This document shows positions 24,001-33,500 of a stretch of DNA of 64,000 bases, piece by piece (position 1 is the first letter of the stretch; every line of letters starts with the position of its first letter). Source of the DNA: Chelonoidis abingdonii (lineage: Eukaryota; Chordata; Testudines; Testudinidae); the NCBI RefSeq assembly GCF_003597395.2, contig NC_133771.1, forward strand, positions 136,735,694-136,799,693. The letters are read 5' to 3'. The notes under the pieces are model-generated. The model was given only the letters and a program-made list of their open reading frames with translations, was not told the origin of the DNA and did no database searches. The translations under genes were made by a program, and so were the position numbers.

Positions 24001-26800
24001 TAGGAATTTGTATCCATACAAAGTCTACTGTATGGTCCTCTCCACTCAGAAATGTTACAACATTAAAGTATCTGAAACACATCAACTCCCATGAGTAAAA
24101 ATGTCTTGACTATATGCAGACATTCACAATTTTATCAAAACAGCTAAAGGAATTATCAAATTTTACACACAATGCCCTCTCATAATGAAAAAATTCTAAA
24201 AACAGAAATATGGTTACTCCACTCCAAACCATCAAAATTGCAAAATTAGTATATCATTTGAATAGTTAATCCAAATACTAAACTAAAATCTGAACAATAC
24301 TTTCTCTACCTGCATTTCGTTTTAGGAAAAGAAAAGTGCTACCTAACAATAATGTAAGCATATCTGAAATTTAATTATTAAAAAGGGACTTTCAAAATGT
24401 TTATTTTAATCATAGCTATTTCAATTAGTGTACAAAGTGTATGTTCAATTTAATTTATACTTCACTTTTCTCAGCCATAATTTATTTTGCCCTCATAAAT
24501 TCTCAGTCGTGACTTAAACAGAATCACAAGGTACAAAATATCAATGACACCTAAAGTGGTTTAGACAGCCCAAACTCCATATGCAAAAATTAGTGTGGAT
24601 TTGTAGCAGCCAAGCAAATACAAGATTTGGTCAACGAAATTGAATGATAGCCTGGACCTTCTGGTCTGCTAAAGCCACTGGGCAGATTCTGCCTCTTATA
24701 TCGGGTGCTTCCCAACCTCTGGCATAAAGAGGGAGCATATCGGGGAAGACTGCGGTCACATCAGGGGCAGGAGAGGATGTGGCAGAGCTGAGGTCCACTA
24801 CACTCAACCCTCTGCTGGCAGTAAGGAATGTTACATCAGCAGCAACAACATCATCAATTAGAAGAGGACACTCCTCCTACTCTATCTTACTGGGAAGCTC
24901 TGAATCATGGTGCTGCAACCCAGCTCCTTACAGCAAGCCCTCAGATACAGTGAAGAATCAGAGTCTTAATATTTAGTCTGTTGAACTGCAACAAATTCAA
25001 ATGAGCTTTAAGTCAATTATTCAGCACTCCTAAATGAAAGTGTTATCTTCAGGGGTGGGGTGGAAAAAGAGATACAGAATTAAAAATAATAACCATAAAG
25101 GATGCTTTTTTGTTCTCTTTTATACCCAATATGAAAACGTTTTCCAAACTCATTAAGGCTGATGCATTTACAGTGCACTAGTGTGCATTCCAAAGAATGT
25201 ATCCGCTATAAAAAAACTCCACCAAACTGCCCTGGATTGTTGGATTCTGCTTTTCAGGGTAATGCAATGACACTATCATGACACTTCAGTGTTGTCCAAG
25301 AGTTACCAGTGTGAGAACGAGCCATTAAATAAAGAGATGGAAATGTGGAAAAAAGACTGGCTCTATATTATCAGCTATTCACTTGCTTTTACTAGTTAAA
25401 TGTTTGGCTACTATATGCTTTTATAAGGTGCCTATCACCACAAGTTGCTAAAGTTTCATTTAAAAGAGACAAGTTTAGAAGTGCACAAGTATGATTCTCA
25501 TTTATGCCCATTAAAAGCCTATTAAGATTCTAATACAAAATTATTTGTAACAATATTGTTTTCTCATGATTAAGATGATGTAAGGTTACAAGAAGAGGAA
25601 GCTGAGAAAAATCAGAAGACTGGGCAATGGTTTGAGTCTATAGTAAATGGCAAATTGTTTTCAGAGACCTACACAGAATGAGATAGTAGTCACTGTTCAG
25701 ATCTAACTGAAGGGGCATCTATATAAAATACCCATGAAGCTGGCACTCTAGTTGGCAGTCTCAGCAGTCAAACCAAATAGATCAAAAAATCTTATTTCTG
25801 GCTGTGGTCCCTTCTACAACAGGGATTAAGGACATTGGCAGGATAGTGTATCTGTGAGGTGGATAAAGGATTTCAAATTTTCAGTGTAATCAAGTACATA
25901 TACTATGGTTGGTGTTTGAAGAGGGGGAAGGTTGTAAAAAGACTGGAACAGGTAATTTTTATAATGAATTACTGTACTGTAGAAAGTAACACTAACGAAT
26001 TTGCAGTAACAGCCATGTGGTAAATGTTTTTAAGAAGAACTACATAAGCGTCATTCTCTTTATGAAAAACGTTTCTTCCTGTCTCTACCATCCATGCCCT
26101 TGCACAAGTGAAGCTGAAATGTAGTCTCCTAAACATGAAGTAGTACTTTAATGATGACCTTCCTCCAACCCGCCCAACTCAGTCTCACTTGTTTTGAAAC
26201 CAGAAGCCTTCTTTGCTATGGTTTCTACAGGTAGATAGGGGATAGCAACGTAGTTATACTCACATCTCAATAAACTACACTGTGTGTGTGTGTGTAAGAG
26301 ACCCACTCCTGCCCCCATGGAAGTCAACAGAAAAACAAAGTAAATACATAACATTAAAAAATCTCAGTTATAATCATTTTAGGTGTTCTTTCTAACAGCA
26401 GGTAGAGCATTTATTCAGGGAGGTAGGATTTTTAAGTTGACAATGTCCTTTTGATAAACTAGGTAAGGAAATGTTTTCTTTTTTAATAACATCTTTAAGC
26501 TGAGAATCTTTTTTGAAGTGACTATGCGCTCTCCATAGTGTTGATTGACTGTCTTGTTGTCAAGCAAATCTCTGTTTAAAGACTACCAGAGGGTGAATTC
26601 TGCAACTCCATAGAATTTATTCATGTTTGAAAGGTGGATGTGCTTCACAATGAACCACACTCATGGAATGCTTCAAGTAAACCTAGCAATTATACTCCTT
26701 TGGGAATATGTTAATTTTTTTTAATCACACAATTCAAAATGTGATTAGAGATTATATTTTACTGCTATATGTAGTACAAGTATGTAGATATATCACTAAC
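24001..26800. other. Intergenic, no gene recognised
   Basis: AT-rich DNA downstream of EXOC8 with a short (TG)n at 26281-26295. The open frames at 24779-24976 and 26148-26354 show no recognisable protein features. Confidence 0.55.
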
Positions 26801-26802
26801 AT

Positions 26803-26808
26803 TTTATT
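26803..26808 (-). promoter_or_regulatory. Candidate EXOC8 polyadenylation signal
   Basis: 'tttatt' on the plus strand gives AATAAA on the minus strand about 275 bp beyond the EXOC8 stop. It is a plausible 3' end, but other signals further left cannot be excluded. Confidence 0.35.
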
Positions 26809-27081
26809 TGGCCCAAAACAGAATGTAAAACATCACAACAGAAACCATTAATGGGGAAAGGAAACATGCAATATAAGATTATCTGATTTCAATGCTTTTT
26901 TTCCTTAATTATTTAATTTTTCTTTCCCTTCCTTGTCTTCAGATTTGGTTCATGAGTTTTTAGCTAAAACAATGTTGCAGGTGGAATTTTTCAGCTTTCA
27001 GGGATTTGGAAAAGATTTACAAAATATATCTTTATAGACAACATTATTGATAGATTTTTGAAGAGAACACACAGGCTTCAT

Positions 27082-27690
27082 TTATACGACAGACGTTGTA
27101 CTTTCAGGATTTACACGCATCAGTCTTGAAGCATTTCTCAGCTCCTGTAGTTGCTTAGCTGGCTTTCCAACCCCTTCCTCAAACCTTTTCTCCACAACAG
27201 GAAGGACAGTTTCATAAAGAAAAGATGCATTCTGCCTGATGAATGCTTTCTTTTCAAGGTCCTGTTCACACCGTAAACTGTAATCGACATGCTGGACAGC
27301 CACAAGGATGATCTCCACTAGGCTTTCCAGGAGAACCATGTGCAGCTCTGGGAAATACAGCTTGAGTGCTTCCTCCAAGAAGGCCATAGTCTGCTTGGTA
27401 AAAGCCACTACAGTGTAGCTAAGGTTCACCCAGCAGTCATCACCAGTGTATTGGTCAAAACTGCTCATCCCACAGCTCCTCATCTCCTCTCTGAGTTTCC
27501 CCAGAGCCTCTGGGGTCATCAGGTTCATCCTTCTCCACATCTCTTCAGAGTTGCGATGCTTGGTGGCCTCAATGATGATATCCTTGTAGCTCTGCAAAGC
27601 TCCTTTGATATCCTTCACCAACAAGGCATGAATGATGAAAGTGAGGTCCAGCCCAATCTCGCTGAGCTGCTTGCAGTGCTCCTTCGCTAC
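27082..27690 (-). CDS. EXOC8: EXOC8 coding exon 2
   Basis: 202 codons plus stop. Opens 'VAKEHCKQLSEIGLDLTF' and holds the conserved 'TKHRNSEEMWRRMNLMTPEA' and 'QYTGDDCWVNLSYTVVAFTK' segments of the Exo84 C-terminus, with the family C-terminal 'TTSVV'. Without joining to exon 1 the frame would have to start at an internal Met (27624). Confidence 0.94.
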   Translation of the reverse strand, partial: VAKEHCKQLSEIGLDLTFIIHALLVKDIKGALQSYKDIIIEATKHRNSEEMWRRMNLMTPEALGKLREEMRSCGMSSFDQYTGDDCWVNLSYTVVAFTKQTMAFLEEALKLYFPELHMVLLESLVEIILVAVQHVDYSLRCEQDLEKKAFIRQNASFLYETVLPVVEKRFEEGVGKPAKQLQELRNASRLMRVNPESTTSVV

Positions 27691-29876
27691 CTTTAATAAT
27701 AAAACTAAATTAATATTTATCTGGATATCTTATACCCTAAATGTTTTACAGACTAATTTAGTTAATCACCATGTTACCCTTAAAAGTATCAGCCCTATTT
27801 TACAGATATGAAAAATAAGGCACAGATTAAATGTGTCTTAACAAAAAAAGAGACTGATTTTATATATTTATATTAGAAATGCAGATCTTTTCTGCCACAG
27901 AACACTACAGACAACTAGAGCAGTAATAGGATCATGTCATAGAACCTGAAAGCTAGGATTTTTAGTATTTTTTTTAAAAAAAATTGTTAATCCATATTCA
28001 AATCCAATCCAATAAATTCTTTGAAGAAAGGCATATTCAAATTTTAACAAATAAACCTTATCCCTTTAATTAAGATGTGAAAGAGCTGACAAACTTTGCA
28101 ATCTCCAGTCAGTCTTTGGGCAAAACATAGGAAAACCAAACTTGGCATTGCTGATATTTACAGGATAAAAGACAAGAAGAAAAAAAACCCCATAACAAAA
28201 AAGCCTTTCACACATCATAAAGAAGCAGTACACCTTTCAGACCAAAGCCACAGAGGTAATCAGTAAGTGAACAAGGATTATAAATCAGAAGTTACTGGTT
28301 TCTTCCAGGAATGGGGTCAATTCACCAGACCATACTCCCTTCCTTACATACTTACCTTTACACACTCAGCAGCCGTGGACAAGCTCTCTTTACTGTCGAA
28401 CACTTGCTTGCTAAAGGCATCTACAAACATCCTCATAGCCGAGCGGGCCCACACAATGAAGGCAGAGTAGCAGCCACTGTTGCCAGCAAAGTCTGTCTCA
28501 AACTCCCTGGCAGTTTCTAGCAGGCTGGTAAAAAAGACATGGCAAAGCTTGTGGATGTAGAGCAGAGTGGCACCCTCAATGCGCAGTTGACGGATGGCTG
28601 TGTGTACCGCAGCTGCCCTGTTCTTCAAGAAAAGCTCACATGCCTTGGTGGACTGGCCCAAGCGAATGAGCTGGGACACAGCCCGGCGAGTGGCCCTAGG
28701 ACCACCTCGTAATGACCGATCTGGAGATAGCTCAAATACCAGCACATCAGTGAGCTGCCTGACTCGCTCATCTACCTTGGCTCGAAGCTCCCTCACTGGC
28801 TGACTCAAGGTCTTGTATCCCAAATACTCATTCAGCTTATCCAACAGGTCCACCGCCCCCTCAAAATCTCTCTGGGCAATGCAGACATCTAGGTCTTCGG
28901 GCAGCTCCTGGATCCACTCCAGAGACAAATCTACTGTCTCTTCCTCAGGTGGGGGTTCCTTTTCATCTTCTTGGTCAAAGGGATTGGTGGTCTCAGGAGG
29001 TGGGAGAGCAGCCCGTGGCAGGGCCTCCTGCTCCAGCCTCAGCTTCTCACTGAGGGCGCGGTTCCGCTTGGTCTCCTCCAGCACCTCCAGCCACTCCTTC
29101 TTGATCTTGGCATTCTCGGCCTGGAAGATGCGGCTCTCGGGAAACATGAGCAGCTTGAACATGTCCTTCATGGGTGGATTGTCCTTGACATTGATCACAG
29201 CCAACCCTTCCAGGGGGTAGAGGGCGTCGTAGCGGTAAGCGCCACGCCGGTTGGGCAGCCAGGTGGCCACCAGCAGACAGTCGTTCATGAGGAAGGCGTG
29301 CACCCGCTGGATCTGCGCCATGTGGTCGGCGTCGTACTCCACCAGATCCCCGTTGTAGACGAGGTACTTGCCGGGGCTCTCAGGGAGCAGGTCCCGGCAG
29401 CCCTCCACCTTCTCCAGCAGGGTGGTGAGCGTGCGCTGCCGCCCCTCCTCGCTGGCGGCGGCCTCCTTGGCCGAGAGGGGAAGGAAGGGGTTGCTGTGGG
29501 GGTCGGCGGCGGCGCGGCGGGCGCCCAGGGCGGGGTCGTCGCGGTCGGCCTGCAGCAGCAGGGCCTGGGTGACGGCCTCCATGATGCCCTTCTGCTCGGT
29601 GAGGATGTGGCTGAGCTGGTACATCTCGCTCTCCAGGTAGCTGATCTCGCGCGCCGTCTCGATGAACTGGCGGTAGTTCTGGTAGACGTTGCGCTTGAGG
29701 CTCTGCGCCGTCTCCTCGCTCAGCGCCTGGATGCGCTGCCGGTGCTCCTGCAGGTCCCGGTCCCCGTCCGACTGCTGCGACAGCTGCTTCACGTACTCGG
29801 CCGCCGCGAAGCCCCCCGACTCCAGCTGCCGCCGCAGCCGGCTCCCGCCCACGCCCTCACCCAGCGGCAGCGCCAT
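27082..29876 (-). CDS. EXOC8: Exocyst complex component 8 (Exo84), two coding exons
   Basis: EXOC8 encodes Exo84, a subunit of the octameric exocyst that tethers secretory vesicles to the plasma membrane; the PH domain of mammalian Exo84 binds RalA and phosphoinositides (family knowledge). Exons join as 29876-28356 and 27690-27082, giving 709 residues; the human protein has 725. The start is the ATG at 29876 because the sequence right after it ('SRLRRQLESGGF') matches the family N-terminus; an ATG 12 codons upstream (29912) is also in frame. Order: coiled coil about residues 40-100, PH domain about 170-268 ('YLVYNGDLVEYDADHM' to 'KKEWLEVLEE'), acidic linker ending in 'WIQELPEDLDVCIAQRDF', then the helical Exo84 C-terminal domain, ending 'NPESTTSVV'. 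It is spliced here, although human EXOC8 has a single exon. Divergently paired with SPRTN. Confidence 0.96.
27691..28355 (-). other. EXOC8: EXOC8 intron (665 bp)
   Basis: Begins GTAAGT and ends in a T-rich tract plus AAG on the minus strand. The sequence is AT-rich, with stops in every frame, and holds a MIR-type fragment at about 27755-27850. The amino-acid sequence is continuous across the splice ('ECVK' then 'VAKEHC'), as in the unspliced human protein. Confidence 0.9.
27755..27850 (-). repeat. MIR fragment in the EXOC8 intron
   Basis: Plus-strand 'ccctattttacagatatgaaaaataaggcacag' is the reverse complement of the conserved MIR 3' part ('tgtaaaatgggg'-type). Confidence 0.6.
28356..29876 (-). 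CDS. EXOC8: EXOC8 coding exon 1
   Basis: 507 codons ending 'AAECVK' at a GTAAGT donor (intron starts at 28355), phase 0. Reading on past the donor gives only three more residues and a stop, so unspliced RNA would lose the last 202 residues. Very GC-rich toward the start (CpG island). Confidence 0.93.
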
Positions 29877-30303
29877 CGGTAGCGCCGGCAGGGAGGCCGC
29901 AAGCCCCGACACACCGAGAGCGGAAGACGGATGACAGCAGATACACCACTGGTGCTACTGCGCCTGCGCTGGGAACGGGCACCTGCGCCAGGATTGCGCA
30001 CCAGCTACTGCGGCATACTGCGCATGCGCTTAGAGCGACCCGTTTGATTGGCGTAAAATTCCTGCGTCAGACGCTGTAAAGTTGAGTGTGGCACGCTATC
30101 GGCGCACGCGCAAGAGGAAAGTGGTAGAATACGCATGCGCTGAGAAGCGGGCAACAGGAGGGTGCCCAGCGGCATTGCGCATGCGCCAGAATCTAAGCGG
30201 ACGGTTGGGAGCTCGAGTCCTTGCCCAGTGCGCTTTCCGCCCGTGCACCGTCGTGGCAGCGGCCGAGCCAGCGCGGCAGGGCTGCTCAGGGAGCCGCTCC
30301 CCG
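29877..30303. promoter_or_regulatory. Divergent EXOC8-SPRTN promoter with five NRF1-like sites
   Basis: Only 427 bp separate the two start codons. The segment has no TATA box but has five GCGC-(A/C)-(T/C)GCGC-type palindromes matching the NRF1 consensus: 29959-29970, 30019-30030 (perfect TGCGCATGCGCT), 30102-30112, 30130-30141 and 30176-30187. An inverted CCAAT box (ATTGG) lies at 30047-30051 and a 'tgcgtca' ATF-like element at 30063-30069. Shared TATA-less CpG promoters with NRF1 sites are typical of divergent housekeeping pairs. Transcription start sites cannot be placed by eye. Confidence 0.8.
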
Positions 30304-30557
30304 ATGGACGGAGACTTCCTGCTGGCGCTGCGCTTACAGGCGCAGTGGGAGGAAGAGGAGGAAGCGGCAGCAGCGGCCTGTAGCGAGTCCCCGGCCGGCT
30401 CCTCAGCGCCGCCGCGGCCGCTCTCCGTGGTGGACGAGGCCTGGGAGCTGCTGGACCCGAGCCCCGACGTACGCGGCCTCTTCGTGCAGTTCAACGAGAC
30501 GCTGTTCTGGGGGAAGCTGGCGGCCGTGGCGGTGACGTGGAGCCCGCGCATGACGCT
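30304..30557 (+). CDS. SPRTN: SPRTN coding exon 1
   Basis: Encodes residues 1-84 and two bases of codon 85. The donor must be GTACGG at 30558, because only that keeps the conserved 'MTL-CAG' join with exon 2 in frame. The GTAACG five bases downstream would shift the frame and reach a stop in exon 2. Confidence 0.85.
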
Positions 30558-33500
30558 GTACGGTAACGGCTGGGGGCGGCGGGCTCGGGGCTCTGCGGGA
30601 GCTGGATCGAGCGGCCGCGCTGATCCCAGAAACTCGAGGCTCCGGTTAAAGCGCGTCGCCGCTGCCGGGAGGGGGTCTCGGATCGCAACCTCGGGAACTT
30701 CTCTGGGGAACTGGTTCAGACTATAACTTAGGCCCTGGCTACACTTGCAGCTGTAGCGCGCTGGGAGTTAAACCGGCCCTCGGAGAGCACAGCAGGGAAA
30801 GCACCACCCTGTGTTTACACTGTCAGCTGCAAGCGCAGGCGCAGGGCCATATTAGCAGCTCTTACAGTGGTCACAGAGAGCAGTGCATTGTGGTAGCTAT
30901 CCCAGCATGCTTTTCAAACGGGATGGGGTGGAGTGTGTACATGGGAGGAGAGACTCTGTTTTGGGAGGCAGAGAGTGTGTCAGCATGCTGCCTTGTAAGT
31001 TCAGACAGTGGCAAGGGGAAACCCTGACATCACCCCCCCTGCCTCTCTCTCATATGCACGCATGCTGCCAAGCCAGGTGGCAGCAGCAGCATTCCACAAT
31101 AATGTTCGCTTTGTGTCTTGGTGCAGATAAGCATACTGGCTGTCAGAAATGGAGCTTTGAAAGGGGATATGTGCATGTCTGCAGCCCAGTTCAAAACAAT
31201 GACCAGAGTGGCCACTTGACTTCAGGGGATTATGGGACGTTTATGGAGGCCAATCACAGTGCAGTAATGCAACGTGTCATCCACATTGACACCTGGGTGT
31301 TTCAGCCAGGACACAGCAAGCTCTGTGCTTCTTGAGGAGGAGGATTACTGGGGCACTCCAGCCGTGGGGTCCAGGTGCTCGAAGTGCCTTGCCAGTGTGG
31401 ACATCTCAGGAGTTAGGGTGCCCCAGGGCTGATTTAATGCGCTCTAACTTGCAAGTGTAGCCAAGCTCTCAGATACTGACCTGCTCCTGGAGGGGGCGAT
31501 GTGGGGAGAAACCCACCACGCATCTGCAAAGGCGGGGGGCGCCTCGTGGGTCTACAGGCAGGTCACTGAGCCAATAGAGAGAGAACCACCAGAGGATATG
31601 CCTTGGCCTTTCAGACAGACTTCTGTCAGCAGCACCCCACGAGGCCGTGTATAACAGTGAGGTGCGAGGTCAGGTGCTGGTGTCTCTCTAGCTCACTTGG
31701 AATAGTTAATTCCTATTACCGCTGCTCAGGATGTGACCTGTTCAGTGACATCATGTGTGTCACAGTCTACTGACTGGACGCTTACAAACTGAAAATCTCT
31801 CCTTGGCTTGACACATCAGAAATGTGTTTCCCACTAGAGTAGGTAAACCTGGCAGGGAATTATAACAGGCTGTACACTAAGTACTGTTAGTCCGTGTGTG
31901 GTAAACTCAAGATGTGTATGACTGCATATTACACTTACTGTAAAATGTAGCTCTTCTATTTTGTTTTCACCAAGTGTTTGTTTTGAAAGATTTCAGAAAA
32001 AGGAAACTCGAGTGAAAGCAGTAGCAATATATTCAGATGTTTTAGGACTATTTTAGAAGACGATTTTTTTTTTGTTTTGTTTTGTTTTTTTTTGCAATTT
32101 CCTAGTTTGTACTGTAAAATTATTGATTAAACTCTGGATAATTCTAGTTTTTTGGACATCAGCAATGTTGTGCTCTTTGAAAAGTTGTTAAGTTCTTGGT
32201 TTACTAGGCAATGTTAAGAGGACCAGTATTTGTGTATTTAATTCTCAGTTCTGCTCCACCAGCTACAAAAACAAATAGAAGTCTACCTTTTGCTTATTTT
32301 CCTTTTTTAGATGTGCTGGAGTGTGCAGCTATGAAGGAAGAGGTGGGATGTGTTCCATCCGCCTTAGTGAGCCACTCTTAAAGCTAAGACCAAGAAAGGA
32401 TCTTGTAGAGGTATTTTAAGACATTTCATCTATGTGTAAACTTACTGTAAGTCTCCTGAAGTGAATCCTGTCTTAAATTTTGTACTGGAATTCGTAATGC
32501 ACAATGTCATCTAGATTATAAAATAGTCTTTGCTTTGATAAGAAACTTGTATTAATTGCTTACTGGTGGTTGTCTAAGTATGCAAAATTATGGTAATCTC
32601 AGTCATAATTTTTCTGAACTGACACCCTTATGGGTAAGGCCCAAAGTCATCCACCCATTTCCCAAAAATAGGAAAAATGTTTTTGAGGGATTTAAAATAT
32701 CCCCTTCTTTAATGTTAAAAATATAAAGTTGGCTTCAGAATGCAAAATAAAATTATTTCAATTCAGTCTCCTGGCTGAGCAGCCCAGTAACACAAAAACT
32801 AGGATGAAGGATTTGATCATACATGTCAAGTATCAGAGGGGTAGCCGTGTTAGTCTGGATCTGTAAAAAGCAACAAAGAGTCCTGTGGCACGTTATAGAC
32901 TAACAGATGTATTGGAGCATAAGCTTTTGTGGGTGACTACTCATGTGCCTGACGAAATGGGTATTCACCCACAAAAGCTTATGCTCCAGTACATCTGTTA
33001 ATTTATAAGGTGCCACAGGACTCTTCGCTGATCACACATGTAAGCTTCATGCTGTTCCTCAGTTCTTTGCCAGTTCTGTTGTTGTGAGCTGGTTGGAAAT
33101 TAAAGTTGTACAAGATTTGTATTCTGAAGTGCTCAGAATCTGCATCTCACTGCTGGCTCACAAGCATCACTTTTTTTCTCCTGGGGAAATAATATTTTTT
33201 TTAAAAGTCTAATTCAGGGGAGATCAGATTTTGAAAATGTTATTATTCATCATAGTAATGTCCCTTTGAATGCCCATTAGGACAAATGGAGACAATGTGT
33301 GGATTTTGCAGTTTGGAGAAAGGATGATTTTTAGTTGTTGTTGTATTCTTATGACCCGTACAAATTTTATTTCCATGCATTTGCAATCTGAATATCAAGA
33401 TGCATAGAAAGTAGTAAAGCCAAAATGAGCTATTAGCTATATTTTAAAATAATATAGCATATATTTTTCAGAAAACGTCTAGCAGTTAAATTATTTTTGT

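Larger units (their letters stand above)
29020..30690. promoter_or_regulatory. CpG island over the EXOC8/SPRTN first exons
   Basis: GC- and CpG-dense sequence covers the 5' half of EXOC8 exon 1, the intergenic promoter and SPRTN exon 1, unlike the AT-rich surroundings. Boundaries were judged by eye. Confidence 0.75.

Noticed and set aside
28344..28355. Three extra EXOC8 codons and a stop after 'ECVK', suggesting a short 510-residue protein
   Set aside because: These bases are the GTAAGT donor and intron start. The family C-terminus continues perfectly in exon 2.
28971..29882. 303-codon plus-strand open frame, the second longest in the window
   Set aside because: It lies antisense to EXOC8 exon 1 in CpG-rich DNA. 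Its Leu/Val/Gln-rich translation is the shadow of the EXOC8 codons and has no domain.
30082..30303. Open frame upstream of the SPRTN start taken as coding sequence
   Set aside because: The family N-terminus begins at 30304 and the upstream frame is promoter DNA with NRF1-like sites; only the in-frame ATG at 30181 is kept as a low-interest observation.
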